DNA of 64,000 nucleotides from Nitrosarchaeum sp. (GCA_021414365.1 JAIOOR010000013.1:1-64000); one strand, 5' to 3'; shown: positions 26,655-34,957, numbered from the stretch's first letter. Made by a program: numbers and translations. Notes: generated from the letters alone by a model not told the origin.

Positions 26655-27119
26655 ATGACACAATCAATTAAACTCTCAACTGATCAAATGCGAATGATGT
26701 CTCTTTTTCAAAATGTAACCGGTGCCACAGCTCGTGATTGTGTCGAAGATGAAAAACATGACCGCGTAATTTTTGTGGTAAATACTGGTAAAATGGGATT
26801 GGCAATCGGAAAAGGTGGAATTCATATAAAATCACTGCAAAACATTGTCAAAAAAACTGTTGAACTGGTAGAATTTGATGAAGATCCTGCTAAATTCTTG
26901 ATAAACCTGCTCAACTCTAAACTAGTTTCTGAAGTAAAATTAAATACACGTGCTGATGGTTCTAAACAAGCGATAGTTATGGTAGACCCAAGAAAGAAAG
27001 GCATTGTAGTTGGAAGAGAAGGCAGAAATGCAGAGAAAGCCAGACTACTTGCAAAACGTTATTTTGATATAACGAGTGTTCTAATTAACAGTCCTGAAAA
27101 AGCAACATTGGAGATGTAA
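26655..27119 (+). CDS. nusA: archaeal transcription factor NusA (two KH domains), 154 aa
   Basis: Short archaeal NusA lacking the N-terminal and S1 domains of bacterial NusA. KH1 has G-L-A-I-G-K-G-G (about 45-52) and KH2 has G-I-V-V-G-R-E-G-R (about 117-125). It binds RNA and is thought to affect elongation or termination. The stop is 3 bases before rps12, consistent with one operon with rps12-rps7. Confidence 0.94.
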   Translation: MTQSIKLSTDQMRMMSLFQNVTGATARDCVEDEKHDRVIFVVNTGKMGLAIGKGGIHIKSLQNIVKKTVELVEFDEDPAKFLINLLNSKLVSEVKLNTRADGSKQAIVMVDPRKKGIVVGREGRNAEKARLLAKRYFDITSVLINSPEKATLEM

Positions 27120-27122
27120 AAT

Positions 27123-27560
27123 ATGACAAAATCACCACTAGGCTTATTTGCTGGCAGAGTTTTAGTTGCAAAAAGAAAAAGACAACGATGGGCAATCTCT
27201 ACTTACAAAAGAAGAAAACTTGGTATTGATAAAAAAGCAGATCCACTTGGTGGTGCACCACAAGGAAGAGGAATAGTTTTGGAAAAAGTAGGCATTGCTG
27301 CAAAACAGCCAAACTCTGCAGTTAGAAAATGTGTTAGAGTTCAATTAATTAAAAATGGCAAAACTGTCACGGCATTTTTGCCTCGAGACGGTGCAATGAA
27401 TTTCATTGACGAACACGATGAAGTACACATTCAAGGAATGGGTGCAACACAAGGCGGTGCAATGGGAGATATTCCTGGAGTAAGATTCAAAGTTTTCAAA
27501 GTAAACGGTACATCACTTAATGAACTAGTAACTGGAAAGAAAGAAAAACCAAGGAGATAG
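27123..27560 (+). CDS. rps12: ribosomal protein S12 (uS12), 145 aa
   Basis: Decoding-centre protein. The conserved [16 protein letters not shown] stretch (about residues 60-75) and the later P-x-D-G region (about 89-93) match archaeal/eukaryotic S12. Length is normal. It ends two bases before rps7. Confidence 0.98.
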   Translation: MTKSPLGLFAGRVLVAKRKRQRWAISTYKRRKLGIDKKADPLGGAPQGRGIVLEKVGIAAKQPNSAVRKCVRVQLIKNGKTVTAFLPRDGAMNFIDEHDEVHIQGMGATQGGAMGDIPGVRFKVFKVNGTSLNELVTGKKEKPRR

Positions 27561-27562
27561 AA

Positions 27563-28162
27563 ATGGCTGAAACTAAGAATATGTTATTATTTAGAAAATG
27601 GGATATGACCGGAATCGAAGTCAAAGATCCTGGATTAAAAACCGCAATCTCTCTTAGACAACAAATTTTACCATACACATTTGGTCGCTCAGCTCTTAAA
27701 AGATTCAACAAAGCCGAGGTTAACATCGTTGAAAGACTAATTAACAAAGTCATGCATTTTGGTAAAAAATATGCAAAAAACACCGGAAGAATGACTGGAA
27801 AGAAAACCAAAGTACTAAACACTGTAAAACTTGCATTTGATATTATTGCATTAAAGACTGGTCAAAATCCAGTTGAGGTGCTAGTTAGAGCAATTGAACA
27901 TTCTGCACCAAACGAAGATACTACAAGAATAGTATACGGTGGTACAGTCTACCATGTATCAGTAGATGTTGCTCCAATTAGACGAGTTGACATGGCACTA
28001 AAATTCATCGGCGATTCCATTAGAGATGCAACATTTTCTAATCCTAAACCAATCGAAGAGCATATGGCAGAGCAATTAATCTTGGCAGCTGCTAATGATC
28101 CAAATGCTCCATCTGTCAAGAAAAAACACGAATTAGAAAGAATAGCACAAGCATCTAGATAG
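27563..28162 (+). CDS. rps7: ribosomal protein S7 (uS7), 199 aa
   Basis: Head protein of the 30S subunit. The family region near residues 40-75 (R-F-N-K-A-E-V-N-I-V-E-R-L) and the later V-x-V-A-P-I-R-R-V-D segment (about 134-144) fit archaeal S7. Length normal. Last gene of the block; the tRNA-Gln on the other strand ends 14 bases downstream. Confidence 0.98.
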   Translation: MAETKNMLLFRKWDMTGIEVKDPGLKTAISLRQQILPYTFGRSALKRFNKAEVNIVERLINKVMHFGKKYAKNTGRMTGKKTKVLNTVKLAFDIIALKTGQNPVEVLVRAIEHSAPNEDTTRIVYGGTVYHVSVDVAPIRRVDMALKFIGDSIRDATFSNPKPIEEHMAEQLILAAANDPNAPSVKKKHELERIAQASR

Positions 28163-28175
28163 AAATTTTTCCAGT

Positions 28176-28283
28176 AGCCCGAGGCAGATTCGAACTGCCG
28201 TCTCCGCCTATCCACTCTTGAGATCCAGAGGGCAGAATCCATGATCTAAAATTTTTTTTATTTGACCGCTAGACTATCGGGCT
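28176..28283 (-). tRNA. tRNA-Gln(CUG) with two apparent introns
   Basis: Read on the minus strand: acceptor AGCCCGA pairs perfectly with TCGGGCT at the 3' end; the T arm is GGCAG-TTCGAAT-CTGCC; the anticodon stem is CTGCC/GGCGG. The loop reads CTCTGG then A, giving T33 and anticodon CTG (28226-28228). The extra ~15 bases at about 28210-28224 sit at the canonical 37/38 intron site and contain AGAG that can pair with CTCT. A second AT-rich insert of ~22 bases (about 28241-28262) interrupts the D arm between the D loop and GGAT. Removal of both leaves ~71 nt. CCA is not encoded. Intron borders are approximate. Confidence 0.75.
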
Positions 28284-28329
28284 ACCAAAACAAATTCTGA
28301 CGTTTTAGAATATAATCATTGTCAAACAA

Positions 28330-28385
28330 TCGGACATAATAGGCACAAAACATCACCTCAAATCGGTCGTAATGTCGGTCATAAT
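28330..28385. repeat. three short repeats TCGG(A/T)C(A/G)TAAT upstream of the tRNA
   Basis: Copies at 28330-28340, 28363-28373 and 28375-28385. They lie 5' of the minus-strand tRNA-Gln. Just beyond, GTTCAGAGATTCA-type sequence is repeated near 28391 and 28423. Role unknown; no gene is apparent in 28284-28527. Confidence 0.4.
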
Positions 28386-28527
28386 TGTCTGTTCAGAGAT
28401 TCATTCGTAAATGACAAAACTCATTCAGAGATTCACTTGTTCAAAATCACTCTGAACACATTTCTGAGGTGTTCATTTTCAAAGCATCCAAAACTCGAGA
28501 CTGAATAGGCAACACTAGAAAAATACC

Positions 28528-29034
28528 CTATCCATACATTGATGGACTAGAGGTATTTGATCCTGATTCCATCGCTCCCTTGACGCCAAACTTGATTTGT
28601 ATTTTTTTAATTGTAATTTGTCTAAAGTTTGCAACAGCATCCCACACCCTGAAAAATTTTTCTCGATTCATGGACTCCACATCCACATAACCATTGATGA
28701 ACATGTGGTTGATTTGTTTGGGATTGCTCTGCTCTTGTCCTATAATGAGACTTAGATTGGCCAAACTTAATGGCTCACCAATACTGACTGCAAATTCCTG
28801 CCACTCTTTATCCCCCAAGTTTGCAGTCGCCGTCTTGTGTTCTGACGCAAATCCAAAAAATGTTTCTACCGTGACTCTGTCAGCCCTGTTCTTCATTGAA
28901 TATATCACAATATCTCCCATTTTAAATCCAAAACCAAAGTTTGGATCTTTTTTTGTTACATCCTCATATGGTTTTCCTACAATCTTTATCCAATCCTCAA
29001 CAATATTTTTAATCTGATCAGGGGTTTTATTCAT
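28528..29034 (-). CDS. hypothetical protein, 168 aa
   Basis: Soluble alpha/beta protein starting at ATG with an amphipathic helix (residues 4-20), a beta-rich middle (40-110, including G-D-I-V-I-Y-S) and a C-terminal helix near 130-150 followed by a Ser/Thr/Gly-rich tail. No signal peptide or metal motif. Small archaeal proteins of unknown function with this layout exist, but I cannot name the family. It stands alone. Confidence 0.7.
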   Translation of the reverse strand: MNKTPDQIKNIVEDWIKIVGKPYEDVTKKDPNFGFGFKMGDIVIYSMKNRADRVTVETFFGFASEHKTATANLGDKEWQEFAVSIGEPLSLANLSLIIGQEQSNPKQINHMFINGYVDVESMNREKFFRVWDAVANFRQITIKKIQIKFGVKGAMESGSNTSSPSMYG

Positions 29035-29108
29035 GTGTTTGATTAATTTACAATCAATAAAAAGAGATCATCTCAATTACATTTCTGAATTAGTCATGAA
29101 AAGAGTTA

Positions 29109-29297
29109 CTACATTCTATGATTTTTTGCTTTTTCACTCTCATTTGTAGAATCCTCATACCATGCTTCTATCTCATCTTTTAGAACAACATCTACCTTGA
29201 TGCACTCACTTCCACATTTGGGACAAACTATGGACTGCTCATCATCACTTTGCGGTGTCCATTGGCATTGATTGCAGAAAAACCGCTGCTCTCCCAT
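29109..29297 (-). CDS. zinc-ribbon protein, 62 aa
   Basis: C8-x2-C11 and C25-x2-C28 (C-N-Q-C and C-P-K-C) form a rubredoxin-like zinc ribbon, followed by C32 and an acidic helix (D-E-I-E-A-W-Y-E-D). ATG start. It is last in a minus-strand run of tiny zinc-finger genes (29777 down to 29109). Function unknown; probably structural zinc. Confidence 0.7.
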   Translation of the reverse strand: MGEQRFFCNQCQWTPQSDDEQSIVCPKCGSECIKVDVVLKDEIEAWYEDSTNESEKAKNHRM

Positions 29298-29333
29298 TAA
29301 ATTTTGGTTACCCGTGTTTTGAATTAAGGTTTT

Positions 29334-29495
29334 CTAGCTATTAGCCATATTATCCATATGACCCTTATCGTTTTTTACCGCATCCTGTATTCTTTTGGTA
29401 AGTCCTGTTAGGTAAGCATCTTTACAAACTTGAGAACAAAACTTTTCATTGTCATTTTCAAATGGTTTTCTACAATGTACACAGATTTTGCTCAT
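29334..29495 (-). CDS. small zinc-finger protein, 53 aa
   Basis: ATG to TAG frame. C5-x2-C8 and C20-x3-C24 make one treble-clef-like zinc knuckle (C-V-H-C...F-C-S-Q-V-C), followed by a helix (Y-L-T-G-L-T-K-R-I-Q-D-A-V). The C-x2-C...F/Y-C-S-x2/3-C pattern is shared with the 40-aa protein at 29655, so these are paralogues. It starts 7 bases after the end of the broken ribbon-helix-helix gene, suggesting one transcript. Confidence 0.65.
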   Translation of the reverse strand: MSKICVHCRKPFENDNEKFCSQVCKDAYLTGLTKRIQDAVKNDKGHMDNMANS

Positions 29496-29502
29496 TTGCA
29501 AC

Positions 29503-29654
29503 TCAATACGATTTATTGCAAGCCTTGACTAATACTTCATTAATCACTTTGGAAAAACTTACCGAAGTGGATCTGTTTGAATCCTTTTTGCTTGTATTAA
29601 TCTTAATTTTTTAACCATGTCGTAATCTAACATGATCGTTACTCGTTTAGACAT
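29503..29654 (-). pseudogene. ribbon-helix-helix regulator broken by a -1 frameshift
   Basis: Frame 1 from ATG (29654) encodes M-S-K-R-V-T-I-M-L-D then the first RHH helix and stops at 29559. The next frame, entered by restoring one base near 29562, continues V-S-F-S-K-V-I-N-E-V-L-V-K-A, which is exactly the second helix of an RHH protein, and stops at 29503. The joined product would be ~50 aa, normal for CopG/MetJ-type regulators. Either the gene is inactivated or the assembly lacks one base. It abuts the 40-aa zinc-finger gene (TGA then ATG). Confidence 0.75.
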
Positions 29655-29777
29655 TCAATTATTTCCTATTTTCTGCGGGTATATTTTTTTCAAGTATTCA
29701 TACGCACATATTGAAGAACAGTAATCACTTGAACTGTTTTCAAATATTTTTCCGCATTCTTTGCAGATTTTTTTCAT
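29655..29777 (-). CDS. small zinc-finger protein, 40 aa
   Basis: C5-x2-C8 and C20-x3-C24 with the same spacing as the 53-aa protein at 29334 (C-K-E-C...Y-C-S-S-I-C), then a basic aromatic helix. Its stop is immediately followed by the ATG of the ribbon-helix-helix gene, so the two are co-transcribed. It may act with that DNA-binding protein (inference). Confidence 0.6.
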   Translation of the reverse strand: MKKICKECGKIFENSSSDYCSSICAYEYLKKIYPQKIGNN

Positions 29778-29861
29778 GTACAAATCAAAATGGATTATCA
29801 TAGATAATTAAACTTCACTTTTGATTTATCCAATACTCCCAAAAATGGGAATTAAAGATGT

Positions 29862-30284
29862 CTAACTTTTTTCTTGCGTAAAAGCAGACAGCCACGTATT
29901 CATGATGTTTCTGTTTAGGTCAGTAAATGCACTGGCATTTTCATTCCATGTTTTCATGTTTTGTTTTATTGTGTCATTTGTGGTTTGCATGATCTGGCTG
30001 TGTGTAGAGTTTACCCTGATTAACTGCTTGTTTATATCAACAAGGGAATTTTTTGCAGTCTCTGATATGTCTGTGTGCGTTCCAGATTTTTTGGCAAATT
30101 CCTGTCGCAAAGATATTGCAGAGTTTATCACATTCTTACAACCATGAAGGCATTCTTCGTGCATACTTGAGAGCAACTGGAAATATTGCGGCATGGTTTT
30201 TTCCACACTCTCAAAATATTTTTCAACGTTTTGCTTGTATACTCCGTAAACGTCCTCTTTTGTTTCAGTAATCTGTTTGCTCAT
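29862..30284 (-). CDS. phasin-like helical protein, 140 aa
   Basis: I chose the ATG at 30284 (M-S-K-Q-I-T-E) over a start 24 bases upstream because the intervening residues are unlike the rest. The protein is entirely helical with heptad-like spacing over about residues 10-130, like phasins or other granule- or membrane-associated coiled coils. No cysteine motif (two isolated Cys), no membrane segment. Thaumarchaea are known to carry polyhydroxyalkanoate genes, so a phasin role is possible, but nothing nearby supports it. Confidence 0.65.
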   Translation of the reverse strand: MSKQITETKEDVYGVYKQNVEKYFESVEKTMPQYFQLLSSMHEECLHGCKNVINSAISLRQEFAKKSGTHTDISETAKNSLVDINKQLIRVNSTHSQIMQTTNDTIKQNMKTWNENASAFTDLNRNIMNTWLSAFTQEKS

Positions 30285-30554
30285 GCAGAAACTAGTGATG
30301 TAAATCAATTAAGATAGATGTCAATAGATTACATGGTTATCTGTAACTAACATACCATACAGATTTACATTATTATAAAATAGTGATCTTAAATCAAGGA
30401 ATTTAGTGTCATGCTATGATTTTTAAATCCTTTTGGCAAATAATATCTTTTTTTCTGTAGTGTGGATTTTTGTTTAGTTAAATGATTGTTTTTTAAACAT
30501 GCTTTAATTTTCTATTCAGAATATCTTAAGTTACACAAATAACATATCTAGGCT

Positions 30555-30788
30555 GTGACTCTTACTGCGATACACAAATCTGATAGTCACATACTTGATG
30601 CAGGTGAATTGGAATGCATTGGTAAAACATTGGATGTGGTCATAAAAAATTTAGACGATATTAATGCAAAATATCCATCAGGACTAAACAATGAATTTAG
30701 CCAACTTCTCAAGCAAAAAATCCAAGAGTGGAAAGAATCCAATGAATTTATCTTACAAATAATGGATTCTCATGCAATAAAAACATAA
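30555..30788 (+). CDS. hypothetical helical protein, 77 aa
   Basis: GTG start. Short, charged, helical protein (pattern L-E-C-I-G-K-T-L-D-V-V-I-K-N-L near residue 20), no known domain. A TATA-like sequence is present in the ~25 bases before the start, which suggests a leaderless mRNA. It stands alone between a minus-strand and a plus-strand small gene. Confidence 0.5.
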   Translation: MTLTAIHKSDSHILDAGELECIGKTLDVVIKNLDDINAKYPSGLNNEFSQLLKQKIQEWKESNEFILQIMDSHAIKT

Positions 30789-30850
30789 GAAAACACTAGT
30801 TTCCACATCTAGCTGTAGCGGTTTCTACCTTTAGTCAAGTAAACCATTTC

Positions 30851-31048
30851 ATGGAATTGACAGAAAATCAAAAAAGCTCCTCTTTGCATACATTAAAAAC
30901 TTGGGTAATGGCAGAGGCATTCTTTAGGAAATATGCCCTGCAAACTAGAGAACCTAACGGAACTGAACTCAAATCATACGTCAATCCAGTTACAATACAA
31001 TCAAAATTGGGTTGGACATGTCTGAAAGGTAAAGGCTATCAGAGATGA
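30851..31048 (+). CDS. hypothetical protein, 65 aa
   Basis: ATG start, basic protein. The middle contains V-N-P-V-T-I-Q-S-K-L-G-W, which could be a short recognition helix, but no family is recognised. Downstream lies a small hairpin GGTGAA...TTCACC at about 31058-31073, a possible terminator. Confidence 0.45.
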   Translation: MELTENQKSSSLHTLKTWVMAEAFFRKYALQTREPNGTELKSYVNPVTIQSKLGWTCLKGKGYQR

Positions 31049-31117
31049 TAAGAACCGGTGAAAAGGTTCACCAAATTCATGATCAGATAGCAAAAGGTCA
31101 AAGTTTGTCGCATAACT

Positions 31118-31204
31118 ATGAATCATGAAAATCTTGACAAAACACATCTAGCCAAAATCATCATCTTGTTCGCTGTCTGGCTCTTCTATGTTCAGGTGAT
31201 ATAG
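31118..31204 (+). CDS. possible single-helix membrane peptide, 28 aa
   Basis: ATG-TAG frame with a charged start and one hydrophobic helix (I-I-I-L-F-A-V-W-L-F-Y-V-Q-V-I) to the end. Very short; the only support is the membrane helix. The rest of 31205-31360 holds a 17-base direct repeat pair (AAATGATTCATCCTAAG near 31320 and a near copy right after it) and no gene. Confidence 0.3.
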   Translation: MNHENLDKTHLAKIIILFAVWLFYVQVI

Positions 31205-31360
31205 AATTGCTTTTCTGTGTGACATTGCACACTGTATGAACTTATGATATTTGAATTGCATCAATATATTTTAGCATGCCATCCATACCATTGGTAGTAA
31301 ATAATAGGTTACAGTTAGGAAATGATTCATCCTAAGAAATGATTCATCGCAAGCACCAAT

Positions 31361-31473
31361 TAATGACTAAACAATTCAGAGTAGTAATCGTGGTATTTTA
31401 GCAAGGTAGTCTTTTTACACTTGGGGCAAATCTCTTGAAAAACAATCTCGCATTTGGAACACTGAAAAATCAT
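31361..31473 (-). pseudogene. zinc-ribbon micro-gene with an apparent one-base deletion
   Basis: From ATG (31473) the frame gives C5-x2-C8 (C-S-K-C) and then loses the pattern after a run of four T. Adding one T gives F-Q-E-I-C-P-K-C-K-K, the second zinc knuckle at the usual distance, and continues to a TAA at 31361. The restored product has ~37 residues. Without the correction the frame stops early. Pseudogene or assembly indel. Confidence 0.5.
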
Positions 31474-31620
31474 ACAGCCTGTCTCCGTAGTTTCTGCATG
31501 CCATTTTTTGAAAACCAGATCAGCAAAAAATTTTTATTGCCTATTTTAATTCTATTATTTTGTAATGGATACAATTGGAGATAATTATGTCCGATTCAAT
31601 ATTAATAATCATTTGTGAAA

Positions 31621-31941
31621 TCATCTAAACTTAACTTCATGAATAGCTTCTGCATAATCACATTTTGCTTTTAATCGCATATATGGAATTAATCTAAAAT
31701 GAATAGAATAAATGTCATCTTCTTTTCTTAGGATTCCTTTTTTCATCAATGACACTAAACCGCGTGATGTAGCTCCTACCTTCATATTTTCTCTTTGACA
31801 AATCTCGTCACGTTTTTTTTGATACTGTTTTAGTGAAAATGCAACATCATTAATTTCTAGAATCAAAGGCCAAACAATCTCGGCCCAAACAAATCTTCTG
31901 ATTTCAGTAGCTGCTGCATACTTGCCTTTTTCACTCAACAT
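31621..31941 (-). CDS. hypothetical protein, possibly winged-helix, 106 aa
   Basis: ATG start. The helical N-terminus contains W-A-E-I-V-W-P-L-I-L-E-I. Residues ~55-90 (T-S-R-G-L-V-S-L-M-K-K-G-I-L-R-K-E-D-D-I-Y-S-I) look like the recognition helix and wing of a winged helix, so it may bind DNA. No family is named. It is divergent from the YkgJ-like gene with only 35 bases between them. Confidence 0.6.
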   Translation of the reverse strand: MLSEKGKYAAATEIRRFVWAEIVWPLILEINDVAFSLKQYQKKRDEICQRENMKVGATSRGLVSLMKKGILRKEDDIYSIHFRLIPYMRLKAKCDYAEAIHEVKFR

Positions 31942-31976
31942 TAATAATGACAGCGGCAGATATTATAATTTAATAC

Positions 31977-32681
31977 TTGTCTCAAAAAGAAATTGAAGAA
32001 TCTCTAAATCTGTTACAAAAAGATTGGAACGTTGATCCTATATTACGAGAATTTATGCTTGGCAAAATTTCTGATGTATCTGACTATTCACTCAAAGTCA
32101 AAGATGTAATTTTCCACATTCCATATCTTGCATCGCAAAAAAAATACATTCTGTGGAAATGTTTTTGGCCTGATTGTCATAACTGCTGCGACCGACAAGG
32201 AAGACTGCCTCTTACTTCTAATGATTTAATCACAATAGGAAAGGGACTAAAATACAAAAAAACATCCGATTTTATAAAAAATGAAACTGTCACTACCACA
32301 TGGCAAGACTCTTCTCCATCTAGACAAATCATTACTATGACTACAATTAATCTGAAAAGAAAAAAAGATGAGACTGAGCAAGAAGATGGAACTCATATCT
32401 CTTGCAGGTTCTTAGATGAAAAGGGTGGCTGTAGCATGCATCCTGACAGACCAGGAGTGTGCTATCTGTACCCGTTTTCTACTTGGCTTGAAAACGAAAA
32501 TGGCAATGCACGTGTACATGCAACATACCAGTTTACAGGTGACTGTCCTGGATTTTATCTCTCAGATGACTTGCAACAAATGAAACAGGAACTAAAAGAC
32601 TATTCTAAAATAATTTATGATTACAATATGTCCTCAAGTAGAACAATGCGAGAGAATTTTGGCTCTGTAAGTTTTGGCTAA
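31977..32681 (+). CDS. YkgJ-family cysteine-cluster protein, 234 aa
   Basis: The start is TTG at 31977 (no better ATG upstream). Cysteines C62, C67, C70, C71 (C-x4-C-x2-C-C) and later Cys around 140-160 (S-C-R-F...G-C-S-M-H-P-x-R-P-x-V-C) match the YkgJ/UPF0153 zinc- or iron-chelating domain. The biochemical role is unknown. Its last bases overlap the end of the convergent flavoprotein gene by 4. Confidence 0.8.
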   Translation: MSQKEIEESLNLLQKDWNVDPILREFMLGKISDVSDYSLKVKDVIFHIPYLASQKKYILWKCFWPDCHNCCDRQGRLPLTSNDLITIGKGLKYKKTSDFIKNETVTTTWQDSSPSRQIITMTTINLKRKKDETEQEDGTHISCRFLDEKGGCSMHPDRPGVCYLYPFSTWLENENGNARVHATYQFTGDCPGFYLSDDLQQMKQELKDYSKIIYDYNMSSSRTMRENFGSVSFG

Positions 32682-33691
32682 GCCTTTGCCACTTTCATCA
32701 AGTCTGAAATTTTAATATCCATTCCAAATCTTGCTTCGTTTTTCTTCATGTATCTAAAAATCGATATAAAGTCTGGAAGTGATTTTATGAAATTAAAGTT
32801 CTTGTGAATCTTTGCTCTGACAAACTTGAATACCTTATTGTATATCTTGTAGTGCGTATCTACTGCTTTTTCATAAGCTGCAAAGTCATGCATGTTTTCT
32901 AAAAATATGTCAACACACTGCATACTTGGGATAATTCCTTCACCAAGTAATGCATAAACAGTTCCAATTGATTCTCCTACCCCTACTACCTTGCCTTTGT
33001 AAAACGGCTTACACTTTCCTGGAGTTGCAAGTCTAATCGGTCTTCCTTTTGTTTGCAAAACCTTTCCTCCGTGCTTTTTTAGAAATTCATCAGTCGCCTT
33101 GATGTGGTTTTTTCTATAATCTCCTGCGCCAATATGTGCCCACTTTTCACCCAATGGGAAATACCAGAAATATCCTGACATTCCTGGAAATGGTTCAATG
33201 TAAAAATCATCGTATGGTAATTTGTTTTCATATTCTACTTTGTACTCATATGTTGGCAAGAAAAAATCTTCTTGCAGTTTTGGCAAGTATGCTCTTGCAA
33301 ATCCGGTACAATCAACTATCACGTCGTACTCTTTTTCCAGATCTTCTAATTTGGGAGTCTCACCGTAAATAATTTTAGAATCTTTTATGAAATCTTTGAT
33401 TAATGCCAACTTGTCATATGTGCACAATCCGTGCAAGCCAATATCGAATTTTACGTTATTATTCATCTTTACATGCATTGTCTTTCCGTCATGAATTAGA
33501 AAGTCATCAAAATTACGTCCCGTCTTTTTGCAAAATCCACTCAATTCTGACTTTATTGTTCCCCATGCACAAATAGAATCGTGTCTTTCTTGGGTGCTTC
33601 GCTCATATCCTACAACTTGGTGTTCAGAATCTTTGAGTCTTGCTATGAGATAGCTACCTGCGACTCCCATCCCCATTACTGCAATCTTCAT
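32678..33691 (-). CDS. geranylgeranyl-reductase-like FAD oxidoreductase, 337 aa
   Basis: The FAD-binding G-M-G-V-A-G-S-Y motif is at residues 7-14, followed by Y-E-R-S at the end of strand 2. A second conserved zone is V-D-C-T-G-F-A-R near 125, and G-V-G-E-S-I-G-T in the last third resembles the G-D-A-x-G motif of the geranylgeranyl reductase family. Members saturate isoprenoid chains of archaeal lipids or quinones. Shorter than typical, and the substrate is unknown. Confidence 0.78.
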   Translation of the reverse strand: MKIAVMGMGVAGSYLIARLKDSEHQVVGYERSTQERHDSICAWGTIKSELSGFCKKTGRNFDDFLIHDGKTMHVKMNNNVKFDIGLHGLCTYDKLALIKDFIKDSKIIYGETPKLEDLEKEYDVIVDCTGFARAYLPKLQEDFFLPTYEYKVEYENKLPYDDFYIEPFPGMSGYFWYFPLGEKWAHIGAGDYRKNHIKATDEFLKKHGGKVLQTKGRPIRLATPGKCKPFYKGKVVGVGESIGTVYALLGEGIIPSMQCVDIFLENMHDFAAYEKAVDTHYKIYNKVFKFVRAKIHKNFNFIKSLPDFISIFRYMKKNEARFGMDIKISDLMKVAKA

Positions 33692-33799
33692 TTGACTAGA
33701 GACTCGTTTTACCTAATAAATACACTATCTGCCATTCTAGTGTTAATTTGATTTTTCAAATCCCATTCAAGTTAAATCTGGCAATCTACAAAAAAAACC

Positions 33800-34399
33800 A
33801 TGGATACATTTGATGCGATTAAAACTAGAAGATCAATTAAGAGTTTTCAAGATCATGAAATGAGCAAAGATGAGATAAACAAATTACTTGAAGCTGCATT
33901 ACTGTCTCCAACTTCGTACAACATCCAGAATTGGAGATTTGTAATTGTTACAAATCAGCAACTCAAAGACAAGCTATGTGAATTATCCTATGGGCAAAGA
34001 CAAGTGGCAGAAGCTTCCTTGGTGATTATTCTATGTGCTGACCTCAAAGCTTGGGAGAAAGATCCTGAAAGATACTGGAAAAACCTTCCTGAAGAGCCAC
34101 GAAAATCACTTGCGAATGCAATTAGACAGTCTTACTCTGGAAATCCAACCCTTGAAAAAGATGAGGCTATGCGCTCTTGTGGATTTGCAGCTCAAACAAT
34201 AATGCTCGGAGCAAGATCAATGGGCTATGATACTTGTCCTATGGAGGGATTTGATTTTGCTAAGGTTGGCAAACTGATCAATTTACCGTCTGATCACATC
34301 ATAACAATGATGGTAGTAGTTGGCAAAAAAGCAAAAGAAGCTGGACTTCGTGGCGGACAATTACCTTTACCTGAAGTAGTTTTTGAGAACAGTTTTTAG
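33800..34399 (+). CDS. nitroreductase-family FMN oxidoreductase, 199 aa
   Basis: The N-terminal motif T-R-R-S-I-K-S-F (residues 9-16) and A-A-L-L-S-P-T-S-Y-N-I-Q-N-W (31-44) bind FMN. Near 124-145, C-G-F-A-A-Q-T-I-M-L-G-A is the usual second helix. G-G at the end is in place. It reduces nitro compounds, quinones or flavins with NAD(P)H; the physiological substrate is unknown. ATG start. It stands between the flavoprotein and the helical-protein operon. Confidence 0.88.
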   Translation: MDTFDAIKTRRSIKSFQDHEMSKDEINKLLEAALLSPTSYNIQNWRFVIVTNQQLKDKLCELSYGQRQVAEASLVIILCADLKAWEKDPERYWKNLPEEPRKSLANAIRQSYSGNPTLEKDEAMRSCGFAAQTIMLGARSMGYDTCPMEGFDFAKVGKLINLPSDHIITMMVVVGKKAKEAGLRGGQLPLPEVVFENSF

Positions 34400-34495
34400 A
34401 TTATTTTTAAAAACTTTACTGCTTTGATACATGGATCAAAGATATGAACAAATCCTTAGCGAGCGTTATTAGCAAAATCCCTCATCTGCTAAATC

Positions 34496-34957
34496 ATGAA
34501 AGATTTCAACCAAAACAAATCTTCACAAGAAGTCCATCGATGGACAATAGACGAGACAGTGGGAGCCATCCAAAGTGTCTCAAAGAACATCAGAGAGTAC
34601 TCATTTAGAATGAGGACAAACATGAAAACTCTACGTGAAAGCGGTGCCATTCCAGAAATGGCCGATGCAATACGTGAAGCTTCGTTTGCAGTCCGTGATA
34701 CTGTAAATGAAATCAACGAAACAACAAAAGAATTGCAAAAAAAGGGAGCCATAACTGAAACTGCAAGAGCAATTGAAAACACCGTTAAATCAGTTGAAGA
34801 CTCTGCTGTAACTGTAAAAGAGATTGTAGCAGATGCAGGAAAATCATTACCGCATTCCACAAAAGTACTCCATGATGGAATTGATATTGTCAAAGCAACT
34901 CGCATACCTGACAAGGTCAAGAATTTCAAAAAGTTGGTGTCTCATGAAATCCAATAA
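34496..34957 (+). CDS. helical protein, first gene of a three-gene operon, 153 aa
   Basis: Almost wholly helical with long amphipathic stretches (residues 20-135) rich in E-T/A-V-K-x-V-x-x-I-like repeats; the pattern A-I-P-E-M-A-D-A-I near residue 44 recurs as A-I-T-E-T-A-R-A-I near 84. This resembles HAMP- or methyl-accepting-type linker coils without any sensor or signalling domain. Its last 14 bases overlap the start of the next gene, so they are coupled. Confidence 0.75.
   Translation: MKDFNQNKSSQEVHRWTIDETVGAIQSVSKNIREYSFRMRTNMKTLRESGAIPEMADAIREASFAVRDTVNEINETTKELQKKGAITETARAIENTVKSVEDSAVTVKEIVADAGKSLPHSTKVLHDGIDIVKATRIPDKVKNFKKLVSHEIQ

Noticed and set aside
34833-34943. Upstream extension of the 93-aa membrane protein
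   Set aside because: It would overlap the 153-aa gene by over 100 bases. The ATG at 34944 gives the normal short overlap.
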